Shown here: positions 33,176 through 40,960 of the stretch, in pieces | Layout: each line of letters starts with the position of its first letter | Numbering within the stretch: position 1 is the stretch's first letter | Assembly: GCF_021538895.1 (NCBI RefSeq) | Contig: NZ_JADDRL010000026.1 | Span: 33,906 to 97,905, forward strand | Direction: 5' to 3' | Origin: Streptomyces olivochromogenes | GTDB taxonomy: Bacteria; Actinomycetota; Actinomycetes; Streptomycetales; Streptomycetaceae | Length of the DNA stretch: 64,000 nucleotides | The notes under the pieces: generated by a model | Database searches by the model: none | Told to the model about the DNA's origin: nothing | The model's input: the letters and a program-made list of their open reading frames with translations, nothing else | Program-made: the position numbers and the translations under genes

Positions 33176-34131
33176 AGGTTGTTCGTCTCCCGGTTCTTCT
33201 CGTGCGGCGTCTGCGCGATGCCGGCGGGAATGTAACCGGTCTGCCCCTTCTTGGCGAGGTCCTTGAGGTGCTGCTCGTAACGCTCGGGCGAGACGACCTT
33301 CACGTTGAACAGCATCCGGGAGTGGTCGACGCCGCAGAGTTCGGCGCACTTGCCCATGAAGGTGCCCTCGTGGTTCGGGATCACCTGGAAGGCGTTGGTG
33401 TGGCCCGGGATGACGTCCTGCTTCATCAGGAAGGGCACCACCCAGAAGGAGTGGATGACGTCACGCGAGGTGAGGACGAAGCGAACCGTCTTGCCCTCGG
33501 GGAGCCAGAGCGTCGGGCCGGGGTTGCCGGTCTGCGGGTTCCTCGTGCCCGGCGTGCCCACGTCGTAGACACCGCCGGCGTTCGCCGGGAATTCCTTCTT
33601 GAACCGGTCCGGAATGGCGAGCAGTTCCGGAGACGTCTTGGCGTTGCCGGTGGAACCGGGGACGTCCGCGATGTAGTTGAAGCCCCAGCTCCACTGGAAG
33701 CCGACCACGTTGACCGTGACGTCGGGCTTCTTGGAGAGATCCAGGAGCTTCGTCTCGTCCCGGGCCGTGAAGTAGAACAGGACCGAGATGATGATGATCG
33801 GGACCACCGTGTACAGAGCCTCGATCGGCATGTTGTACCGGGTCTGCGGAGGTACCTCGATCTTGGTGCGGCTGCGCCGGTGGAACATGGCGCTCCACAG
33901 GATCAGGCCCCACACCAGCACGCCGACGGCGAGCGCGGCAGCCCAGGAGCCCTGCCACAGGGAGAGGATCCGCGGAGCCTCTTCCGTGACCGGGGTGGGC
34001 ATACCAAGGCGGGGGAAGTCCTTGTATGTGCAACCGGTAGCGGTCGCCAGGACCAGGCCCGCGGTCAATGCCTGCAGCAGCTTCCGCCGCATCGGGCGCC
34101 GCGGCGAGCGGTCGGAGCCGTTGGGACTCAC
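33172..34131 (-). CDS. ctaC: Cytochrome c oxidase subunit II
   Basis: Accepts electrons through the CuA centre. About 319 residues: N-terminal lipoprotein-like signal ending TATGC, two membrane helices and a cupredoxin domain with DVIHSFWVVPF (CuA His) and CAELCGVDHSRM (two Cys, His, Met of CuA). There is no fused cytochrome c domain, consistent with direct delivery from QcrC. GTG 34131 is preferred, since GGGAAGG is seven bases upstream; ATG 34092 would also keep the signal. Confidence 0.96.
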   Translation of the reverse strand: MSPNGSDRSPRRPMRRKLLQALTAGLVLATATGCTYKDFPRLGMPTPVTEEAPRILSLWQGSWAAALAVGVLVWGLILWSAMFHRRSRTKIEVPPQTRYNMPIEALYTVVPIIIISVLFYFTARDETKLLDLSKKPDVTVNVVGFQWSWGFNYIADVPGSTGNAKTSPELLAIPDRFKKEFPANAGGVYDVGTPGTRNPQTGNPGPTLWLPEGKTVRFVLTSRDVIHSFWVVPFLMKQDVIPGHTNAFQVIPNHEGTFMGKCAELCGVDHSRMLFNVKVVSPERYEQHLKDLAKKGQTGYIPAGIAQTPHEKNRETNNL

Positions 34132-34435
34132 GTAGCGCCTTCCCGAGAGTCTCGCCCGCGCGGTCGGCTGCGGCCTTCTCGCTGGTCGGTCGCCGCCCTG
34201 CGTCGGGCAGGGGTTTGGATGTTTATGCGGACCAAACCCTAGCCGACGCCCTCGGGGGGTTCGCGGGGAGGGTGCCATACGCGCTACGGGTCACCCGAAA
34301 GCGCCTAGTAGCTCGGGGGTTCGGGTGGTTTGGCGGGTGCGGGATCGCCGTGGTTGCCCGCGTCCACGCGGCCCAGCCGCACCTGAGCACGGTCCCGCAC
34401 CCCTGCCTGACCTGCGGAAGCTTTAACGTTGCTGT
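34132..34435. promoter_or_regulatory. Divergent region upstream of ctaC with an inverted repeat
   Basis: 304 bases without a gene. GGGTTTGG (34211-34218) and CCAAACCC (34232-34239) form an 8-bp inverted repeat with a 13-base spacer, about 80 to 110 bases before the ctaC start. It could be an operator for the oxidase operon; no known regulator matches it in my memory. No ribosome site is visible for the plus-strand gene at 34436, which may be leaderless. Confidence 0.45.
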
Positions 34436-35815
34436 ATGTCCTACTTCGACTCCGCCTCCAGCGCTCCCCTTCATCCTGTGGCCCGTCAGGCGTTGTTGGC
34501 CTCCCTGGACGAGGGGTGGGCCGACCCGTCCCGGCTGTACCGGGAAGGGCGGCGGGCGCGGTTGCTGCTGGACGCCGCGCGGGAGGCGGCCGCGGAGGCC
34601 GTGGGGTGCCGGACCGATGAGCTGGTGTTCACCTCGTCCGGTACGCGTGCCGTGCACAGCGGGGTCGCGGGGGCGTTGGCTGGGCGGCGGCGGGTCGGGC
34701 GTCACCTGATCGTGTCAGCGGTCGAACACTCCTCAGTGCTCCATTCGGCTGAGGTGTGGGAGGCGGACGGCGGGACGGTGACCCGGGTGCCGGTGCTGCG
34801 GACGGGGGCGGTGACCGCGGCGTCGTACGCCGACGCCCTGCGCGCGGACACCGCGCTGGCGTGCCTGCAGTCGGCCAACCACGAGGTGGGCACCGCGCAG
34901 CCGGTGGCGGAGGTGGCCGAGGTGTGCCGGGCGGCCGGGGTGCCGCTGCTGGTGGACGCGGCCCAGTCGCTGGGCTGGGGACGGGTGGAGGGCGACTGGT
35001 CGCTGCTGACGGCGAGCGCCCACAAGTGGGGCGGGCCGTCCGGGGTCGGGCTGCTCGTGGTGCGCAAGGGGGTGCGGTTCGCGGCCCAAGGGCCCATGGA
35101 CGAAAGGGAGTCGGGGCGGGCGGCCGGGTTCGAGAACCTCCCGGCGATCGTCGCGGCCGCGGCCTCGCTGCGGGCGGTACGGGCCGAGGCGGCCCAGGAG
35201 GCGGTGCGGCTGCGGCAACTGACGGAGCGGATCCGGGCGCGGGTACCGGAGTTGGTGCCGGACGTCGAGGTGGTCGGCGATCCGGAGCGGCGGGTGCCCG
35301 GGATCGTCACGTTCTCCTGTCTCTATGTCGACGGGGAGACCGTGCTGCACGAGTTGGACCGGGAGGGTTTCTCCGTCTCGTCCGGATCGTCCTGTACGAG
35401 CAGCACGCTGACGCCGAGCCATGTGCTGAGGGCGATGGGGGTGCTGAGCGAGGGGAACGTCCGGGTGTCGCTGCCGCCGGGGACGGCGCGGGAGGACGTG
35501 GAGCGGTTCCTGGCTGTGCTGCCGGGCGTGGTGGCGGGGGTGCGGGAGAAGCTGGGCGCCCCGGCGCCGGCGACCACGGCCCCCGAGGCCGACGTGCTGG
35601 TCGTGGACGCCCTCGGCAAGCGGTGCCCGATCCCGGTCATCGAGCTGGCGAAGGTCATCGGGGACGTACCGGTGGGCGGCACGGTACGGGTACTGGCGGA
35701 CGACGAGGCCGCGCGGCTGGACATCCCCGCGTGGTGCGAGATGCGGGGCCAGGAGTATGTCGGCGAGGAGCCGGCGGACCACGGCTCGGCCTATGTGGTC
35801 CGCCGGGTGTCCTGA
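34436..35815 (+). CDS. Cysteine desulfurase fused to TusA-like sulfur carrier
   Basis: 459 residues. Residues 1-370 are an IscS/NifS-type class V aminotransferase: SANHEVGTAQP, PLLVDAAQSLGWG (cofactor Asp), TASAHKWGGPSGVG (PLP Lys) and SVSSGSSCTSSTLTPSHVLRAMG (persulfide Cys loop). Residues about 385-459 form a TusA/SirA domain with DALGKRCPIPVIELAK (sulfur-accepting Cys in RCPxP). The fusion would take sulfur from cysteine and pass it straight to a carrier, for thiolation or cofactor synthesis. It is convergent with adenosine kinase, one base apart. Confidence 0.92.
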   Translation: MSYFDSASSAPLHPVARQALLASLDEGWADPSRLYREGRRARLLLDAAREAAAEAVGCRTDELVFTSSGTRAVHSGVAGALAGRRRVGRHLIVSAVEHSSVLHSAEVWEADGGTVTRVPVLRTGAVTAASYADALRADTALACLQSANHEVGTAQPVAEVAEVCRAAGVPLLVDAAQSLGWGRVEGDWSLLTASAHKWGGPSGVGLLVVRKGVRFAAQGPMDERESGRAAGFENLPAIVAAAASLRAVRAEAAQEAVRLRQLTERIRARVPELVPDVEVVGDPERRVPGIVTFSCLYVDGETVLHELDREGFSVSSGSSCTSSTLTPSHVLRAMGVLSEGNVRVSLPPGTAREDVERFLAVLPGVVAGVREKLGAPAPATTAPEADVLVVDALGKRCPIPVIELAKVIGDVPVGGTVRVLADDEAARLDIPAWCEMRGQEYVGEEPADHGSAYVVRRVS

Positions 35816-35816
35816 G

Positions 35817-36791
35817 CTAGGCGAGGTGCCGCTTGACCTCGGCGGCGGCGTCGTGGCCGTACGCCTTGGTGAAGCGGTCCATGAAGTGGGCGCGGCGCAG
35901 CTGGTACTCCTGGGTGCCGACCGTCTCGATGACGAGGGTGGCGAGCATGCAGCCGACCTGGGCGGCGCGCTCCTGGGAGACGCCCCAGGTGAGGCCGGAC
36001 AGGAAGCCGGCGCGGAAGGCGTCGCCGACGCCGGTGGGGTCGGCCTTGCGCTCCTCCTCGGGGCAGCCGACCTCGATCGGGTCCTCGCCGGCCCGCTCGA
36101 TGCGGACGCCGCGCGAGCCGAGGGTGGTGACGCGGTGGCCGACCTTGCCGAGGATCTCCTCGTCGGTCCAGCCGGTCTTGGACTCGATCAGGCCCTTCTC
36201 GTACTCGTTGGAGAAGAGGTACGTCGCGCCGTCCAGCAGTATCCGGATCTCTTCGCCGTCCATACGGGCGATCTGCTGGGAGAAGTCGGCGGCGAACGGG
36301 ATGTTCCGGGAGCGGCACTCCTCGGTGTGGCGGAGCATGCCCTCCGGGTCGTCGGCGCCGATGAGGACCAGGTCGAGGCCGCCGACGCGGTCGGCGACGG
36401 TCTTCAGCTCGATGAGCCGGGCCTCGCTCATGGCACCGGTGTAGAAGGAGCCGATCTGGTTGTGGTCGGCGTCGGTGGTGCACACGAAGCGAGCGGTGTG
36501 CAGGGTCTCGGAGATACGGACCGAGTCGGTGTCGACACCGTGCCGGTCGAGCCAGGCACGGTAGTCGTCGAAGTCGAAGCCCGCGGCTCCGACCAGGATC
36601 GGCTTCGAGCCGAGCTGCCCCATGCCGAACGCGATGTTCGCGCCGACGCCTCCCCGGCGTACGTCCAGATTGTCGACCAGGAAGGAGAGCGAGACCGTGT
36701 GCAGCTGGTCCGCGACGAACTGGTCCGCGAATCGGCCGGGGAAGGTCATGAGGTGGTCGGTGGCGATGGAGCCGGTGACTGCGATGCGCAC
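35817..36791 (-). CDS. adoK: Adenosine kinase, PfkB family
   Basis: Phosphorylates adenosine to AMP in purine salvage. The 324 residues closely resemble mycobacterial AdoK (Rv2202c) from memory: MRIAVTGSIATDHLM, VRRGGVGANIAFGMG, SFYTGAMSEAR, FAADFSQQIARM and the catalytic DPTGVGDAFRAGFLSG with the conserved Asp. This family is of ribokinase type rather than eukaryotic. A PfkB sugar kinase is the alternative, but the N-terminal block argues for adenosine. Confidence 0.9.
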   Translation of the reverse strand: MRIAVTGSIATDHLMTFPGRFADQFVADQLHTVSLSFLVDNLDVRRGGVGANIAFGMGQLGSKPILVGAAGFDFDDYRAWLDRHGVDTDSVRISETLHTARFVCTTDADHNQIGSFYTGAMSEARLIELKTVADRVGGLDLVLIGADDPEGMLRHTEECRSRNIPFAADFSQQIARMDGEEIRILLDGATYLFSNEYEKGLIESKTGWTDEEILGKVGHRVTTLGSRGVRIERAGEDPIEVGCPEEERKADPTGVGDAFRAGFLSGLTWGVSQERAAQVGCMLATLVIETVGTQEYQLRRAHFMDRFTKAYGHDAAAEVKRHLA

Positions 36792-36922
36792 GGCGTGGAC
36801 GCTCCTGAGGGGAGGTGGATTGACAGTTCACGCTACCGGGTTCAGGCAAGGGTCTGAAGCTGGCAAAACTACCCGATAGTAGATCTTTCTTCGCGCGCCT
36901 CGGCGTGCTTACGGTGGCGCCT

Positions 36923-37132
36923 ATGACGAACCTGAAGGTCTCTGCCCCCGCTCCGGCCGACCCCGACGGCGACCTCGCGTCGCTGCGCGGTGACTGTGCC
37001 CGGATGGCCCCCCACTGGGCGGTTCCCCCTCACGTCCATTCCCGCCCGGTGTCGCCGTCACTCATCCACGGGGTGTCCGTTCCGGCCAAGTCGGCGCGGC
37101 TCCTGGACGCGATGTCCGACTACGGGGACTGA
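36923..37132 (+). CDS. Small protein of unknown function
   Basis: 69 residues, starting MTNLKVSAPAPADPDGDLAS and ending DAMSDYGD. The codon third positions are strongly G/C, so it looks like a real gene. No motif, signal or membrane segment. It lies in the gap between adoK and the repeat-rich protein. The GTG six codons upstream is an alternative start. Confidence 0.6.
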   Translation: MTNLKVSAPAPADPDGDLASLRGDCARMAPHWAVPPHVHSRPVSPSLIHGVSVPAKSARLLDAMSDYGD

Positions 37133-37249
37133 GACTGCGCCGGTCGGCTGAACCGGCGCCCGATCAGGGAACCGTGCGCTCCCCCGGTGCGTCCCATCGC
37201 CGTCCCCCGAGAAGGGGATGCGCGATACGACCCCACAAGGAGCGATGCG

Positions 37250-39058
37250 GTGAACACCGAGCGACCCGACCACGACGACGACGCGGGCGCCGTGGCCGGC
37301 GCCGAGGTTGAGGGTGAGGCCTCTGTTGCCGCTGAGGCCTCTGCCGACGGCAAGGCCTCTGCCAAGGCTGAGATCCCTCTTGACGGTGAGGCCTCTGGCG
37401 AGGCCGAGACGCCTGTCGATGGCGAGGCCTCCGGCGAGGCTGAGGCCTCTGTTGACGGTGAGGCCTCTGCTGATGCCGAGACGCCGCCTCTTGCCCCTGA
37501 GCCCTCTGCTGAGGCCGAGGCACCTGTTGCGGCCGACGCGCCGGTCGTGCAGACCGGGGTCGTCGCGGCCGACGGGGACGTCGACGGTGACGGCGGTGAG
37601 CGGTCCGGGCGGCGGAAGTCTCCGCTGGTCGCCGCCTCCGTCGCGGCCGCCGTACTGCTGGTCGGCATCGGCGGGACGTACCTGGCCGCCCACGCGAGCG
37701 GCGACTCCCGCGGCGGTACGGGATCGTCGGCGCCCGGCGGGGACGGGACTCCCCCGCCGCTCGCGCTCGACGGTGTCTCCGAGGGCGGTACGGAGGGCAT
37801 CGCGCCCGGTGAGCCCAATCCGTACGGCGTGCGCTACGCGGTCGGCGGCTCGCTGCCGGACGGCCCCGGCTCGGCGGCCGTGTACCGGGCGCAGGGCCAG
37901 GTCACCCGGGACGAGGTGGCCCGGCTGGCCAAGGCGCTCGGGATCGACGGGACGCCGGTGGCCGAGGGGCAGACCTGGCGGGTCGGCCGGGACGCCATGG
38001 GGCCGAGCCTGCGGGTGAACAAGGAGGCGCCCGGCTCCTGGACCTTCAGCCGGTACGCGCCGGGCACCGACAACTGCAAGGGCACCCTCGTCTGCGCGCA
38101 GGACCCGGCCGCCCCGGCGGACGACCCGGTGACCGTGACGGCCGCGAAGAAGGCGGCGGCGCCGATCCTGAAGGCGCTGGGCCAGGACGACGCGAAGGTG
38201 GACGCGAACCAGGTCATGGGCGCCCAGCGGGTGGTGAACGCCGACCCGGTGGTGGGCGGACTTCCCACGTACGGCTGGACGACGGGGCTGACCGTCGACA
38301 AGCAGGGCGAGGTGATCGGCGGCAACGGGCTGCTGAAGTCGCCGGCCAAGAGCGACACGTACCCCGTCCTGAGCGCGCGCAAGACGCTGGACCTGATGAA
38401 CGCGGCGCCGCACACCGACGACCGCATGGGCATCGGCGGCTGCGCCAGCCCCGTACCGATGAAGGACCGTCTTGAGCAGCCGTGCGGCTCCTCGACGACG
38501 GCGCCGAAGCAGGACACGGCCGCGGTGACGGTCGAGCACGCGGTGTTCGGGCTGGCCTCGCACTCGGTGGACGGGCGGCAGGCGCTGGTGCCGTCCTGGC
38601 TGTTCGAGGTGCGGGGCAAGGACGCGCGGGGCACCTTCACGGTGACGCATCCGGCGATCGACCCGAAGTACCTGGCGCCGGCGTCGGCACCGTCCACGGC
38701 GCCGTCCGCGGCCCCGACCTCGCCGGGCGACCGGCCGACCGCGACCGAGGCGCCGACCGCACGGAACGTCAAGGTGGACGGCTACACGTCCGACGACAGG
38801 GAACTGACCGTGAGCTTCATGGGCGGGGTGTGCGCCGACTACAAGGCGTCCGCGGAGGAGAGCGCGGGCGAGGTGACGGTCAGGGTGACGGAGACGCCGT
38901 GGCCGGACAAGGTCTGCATCCTGATCGCCAAGCAGTACGCGCAGACCGTGCGGCTGGACCAGCCGCTCGGCACCCGGAAGGTCGTCGGCACGGACGGCTC
39001 GGCCGTCCCGCTCACCAAGCCGGGAGCCCGACTGCCCGCACCGCCCTCGGCCCGCTAA
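37250..39058 (+). CDS. Membrane-anchored protein with Glu-Ala-Ser repeats and large extracellular domain
   Basis: 602 residues. The first 125 are acidic and repetitive with units like DGEASGEAE (about residues 18-100), built from codons such as GCC TCT and GTT that are unusual for this genome. A single membrane helix follows (SPLVAASVAAAVLLVGIGGTYLA), then an extracytoplasmic part of about 430 residues. A Pro/Ala/Thr/Ser-rich linker near residue 480 precedes a last domain with paired cysteines. The start GTG 37250 follows AAGGAG by seven bases. Function is unknown; the architecture suggests a surface sensor or binding protein. Confidence 0.85.
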   Translation: MNTERPDHDDDAGAVAGAEVEGEASVAAEASADGKASAKAEIPLDGEASGEAETPVDGEASGEAEASVDGEASADAETPPLAPEPSAEAEAPVAADAPVVQTGVVAADGDVDGDGGERSGRRKSPLVAASVAAAVLLVGIGGTYLAAHASGDSRGGTGSSAPGGDGTPPPLALDGVSEGGTEGIAPGEPNPYGVRYAVGGSLPDGPGSAAVYRAQGQVTRDEVARLAKALGIDGTPVAEGQTWRVGRDAMGPSLRVNKEAPGSWTFSRYAPGTDNCKGTLVCAQDPAAPADDPVTVTAAKKAAAPILKALGQDDAKVDANQVMGAQRVVNADPVVGGLPTYGWTTGLTVDKQGEVIGGNGLLKSPAKSDTYPVLSARKTLDLMNAAPHTDDRMGIGGCASPVPMKDRLEQPCGSSTTAPKQDTAAVTVEHAVFGLASHSVDGRQALVPSWLFEVRGKDARGTFTVTHPAIDPKYLAPASAPSTAPSAAPTSPGDRPTATEAPTARNVKVDGYTSDDRELTVSFMGGVCADYKASAEESAGEVTVRVTETPWPDKVCILIAKQYAQTVRLDQPLGTRKVVGTDGSAVPLTKPGARLPAPPSAR

Positions 39059-39090
39059 GGCCCGGGCTCTTCGGGCGGATCACGAAAGCA

Positions 39091-39129
39091 CGAAGGCGGC
39101 GGCCCTGTCGGAGGGGGCCGCCGCCTTCG
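39091..39129. terminator. Bidirectional terminator
   Basis: 15-bp perfect stem (CGAAGGCGGCGGCCC and complement) with a nine-base loop between the convergent anchored-protein gene and the ErpA-type gene. Confidence 0.88.
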
Positions 39130-39147
39130 CGGTGTTCAGGGTGCGAC

Positions 39148-39504
39148 TCAGCTGAAGGAGTCGCCGCAGGCGCAGGAGCCGGTCGCGTTCGGGTTGTCGA
39201 TCGTGAAGCCCTGCTTCTCGATCGTGTCCACGAAGTCGACGGTGGCGCCGCCCAGGTACGGGGCGCTCATGCGGTCGGTGACGACCTTGACCCCGCCGAA
39301 GTCCTTCACGACGTCGCCGTCGAGGGAACGCTCGTCGAAGAACAGCTGGTAGCGCAGGCCGGAGCAGCCGCCGGGCTGGACGGCGACGCGCAGCGCGAGG
39401 TCGTCACGGCCTTCCTGGTCGAGCAGGGCCTTGACCTTGGACGCGGCGGCGTCGGTCAGAACGATGCCGTCGGTGACGGTGCTGGTCTCGTCCGATACGG
39501 ACAT
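39148..39504 (-). CDS. erpA: Iron-sulfur cluster insertion protein (HesB/IscA/ErpA family)
   Basis: 118 residues of the A-type carrier family that delivers Fe-S clusters to target enzymes. The three cluster cysteines are at PGGCSGLRYQL and the C-terminal GSCACGDSF. Length is usual. It is divergent from nadA, whose product needs a 4Fe-4S cluster, so a functional link between the two is plausible. Confidence 0.92.
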   Translation of the reverse strand: MSVSDETSTVTDGIVLTDAAASKVKALLDQEGRDDLALRVAVQPGGCSGLRYQLFFDERSLDGDVVKDFGGVKVVTDRMSAPYLGGATVDFVDTIEKQGFTIDNPNATGSCACGDSFS

Positions 39505-39660
39505 CTACATCTCTCCCGGGTTGTACGGAGACTGCTTGCCGACGAGTGCAACCGTCGGGCCCGCGGATTCATTCCGGGCCGAGCACTTGCGTCCTCTTCC
39601 TCCTCATGCTCGCACATACGCGGTGGAGCGGACAGTGAGCGACGGTCGGGTCCGCCGGGA

Positions 39661-39726
39661 TTCACGTCACATAGACGCTATGACCATCGTCAAAGTGACG
39701 TGAAGCAGGTTATGATAGATAGCGTC
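39661..39726. promoter_or_regulatory. Operator-like nested inverted repeats upstream of nadA
   Basis: TTCACGTCAC (39661-39670) and GTGACGTGAA (39695-39704) form a perfect 10-bp inverted repeat spaced by 24 bases. A second pair, GACGCTAT (39674-39681) and ATAGCGTC (39719-39726), overlaps it. TATGAT at 39711-39716 is a good -10 for nadA and lies within the second pair, so a bound protein would block the promoter. The regulator is unknown to me. Confidence 0.6.
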
Positions 39727-39757
39727 AGTTAGACGAAAAGAAGAAAGGGTGCGTGTC

Positions 39758-40942
39758 GTGACCACCGCCCAGACCCCGGAGCTCGACGTCCAGCCGACTC
39801 CTCTCGCCCTGCTGCTCCTCGGCCGTGAGGCCGACCCGAAGAGCGAGCGCGGCGTCGAATGCCCCGGCGACCTGCCCTCGCCGTCCGACCCCGACCTGGT
39901 CGAGCGCGCCCGCGCGGCCAAGGCGAAGCTCGGCGACAAGGTGTTCGTGCTCGGCCACCACTACCAGCGCGACGAGGTCATCCAGTTCGCGGACGTCACG
40001 GGCGACTCCTTCAAGCTGGCGCGCGACGCGGCGGCCCGCCCGGAGGCCGAGTACATCGTGTTCTGCGGTGTGCACTTCATGGCCGAGTCGGCCGACATCC
40101 TGACGACCGACGACCAGAAGGTCGTGCTGCCCGACCTCGCCGCCGGCTGCTCCATGGCCGACATGGCCACCGCCGAGCAGGTCGCGGAGTGCTGGGACGT
40201 GCTGACGGAGGCCGGCATAGCCGACCAGGTCGTGCCCGTCTCGTACATGAACTCGTCCGCGGACATCAAGGCGTTCACGGGCAGGCACGGCGGCACGATC
40301 TGCACCTCGTCGAACGCGAAGCGGGCCCTTGAGTGGGCCTTCGAGCAGGGCGACAAGGTGCTGTTCCTGCCGGACCAGCACCTCGGCCGCAACACCGCCG
40401 TCCGCGACATGGGCATGTCCCTCGACGACTGCGTGGTCTACAACCCGCACAAGCCGAACGGCGGGCTGACCGCGGACGAGCTGCGCGCGGCCAAGATGAT
40501 CCTGTGGCGCGGCCACTGCTCGGTCCACGGCCGCTTCAGCCTGGACTCCGTGAACGACGTGCGCGCCCGGATCCCCGGCGTGAACGTGCTGGTCCACCCC
40601 GAGTGCAAGCACGAGGTCGTGGCCGCCGCCGACCACGTCGGCTCGACGGAGTACATCATCAAGGCCCTGGAGGCCGCCCCGGCCGGCTCCAAGTGGGCCA
40701 TCGGCACGGAGCTGAACCTGGTCCGCCGCCTGGCGAACCGTTTCGCGCCCGAGGGCAAGGAGATCGTCTTCCTCGACAAGACGGTCTGCTTCTGCTCCAC
40801 CATGAACCGCATCGACCTCCCCCACCTGGTCTGGGCCCTGGAGTCCCTCGCCGAGGGCAACCTGGTCAACCGCATCGAGGTGGACCGGGAGACGGAGAAG
40901 TTCGCGAAGCTGGCCCTGGAACGGATGCTGGCCCTGCCGTAA
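39758..40942 (+). CDS. nadA: Quinolinate synthase A
   Basis: Condenses iminoaspartate with dihydroxyacetone phosphate to quinolinate in NAD synthesis, using an oxygen-sensitive 4Fe-4S cluster. The 394 residues show LGHHYQRDEVIQFADVTGDS, VFCGVHFMAESADIL, ADMA in the central domain, HPECKHEV and VCFCSTMNRIDLPHL supplying cluster cysteines. GTG 39758 is chosen, since AAAGG lies nine bases upstream; GTG 39749 would abut it. nadB and nadC are not in the window. Confidence 0.95.
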   Translation: MTTAQTPELDVQPTPLALLLLGREADPKSERGVECPGDLPSPSDPDLVERARAAKAKLGDKVFVLGHHYQRDEVIQFADVTGDSFKLARDAAARPEAEYIVFCGVHFMAESADILTTDDQKVVLPDLAAGCSMADMATAEQVAECWDVLTEAGIADQVVPVSYMNSSADIKAFTGRHGGTICTSSNAKRALEWAFEQGDKVLFLPDQHLGRNTAVRDMGMSLDDCVVYNPHKPNGGLTADELRAAKMILWRGHCSVHGRFSLDSVNDVRARIPGVNVLVHPECKHEVVAAADHVGSTEYIIKALEAAPAGSKWAIGTELNLVRRLANRFAPEGKEIVFLDKTVCFCSTMNRIDLPHLVWALESLAEGNLVNRIEVDRETEKFAKLALERMLALP

Positions 40943-40960
40943 GCCACGTCCCGACACCGG

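Noticed and set aside
37310..37520. Possible CRISPR-like repeats
   Set aside because: The units are coding, vary in length and sequence, lack unique spacers and fall in a repeat-rich protein tail.
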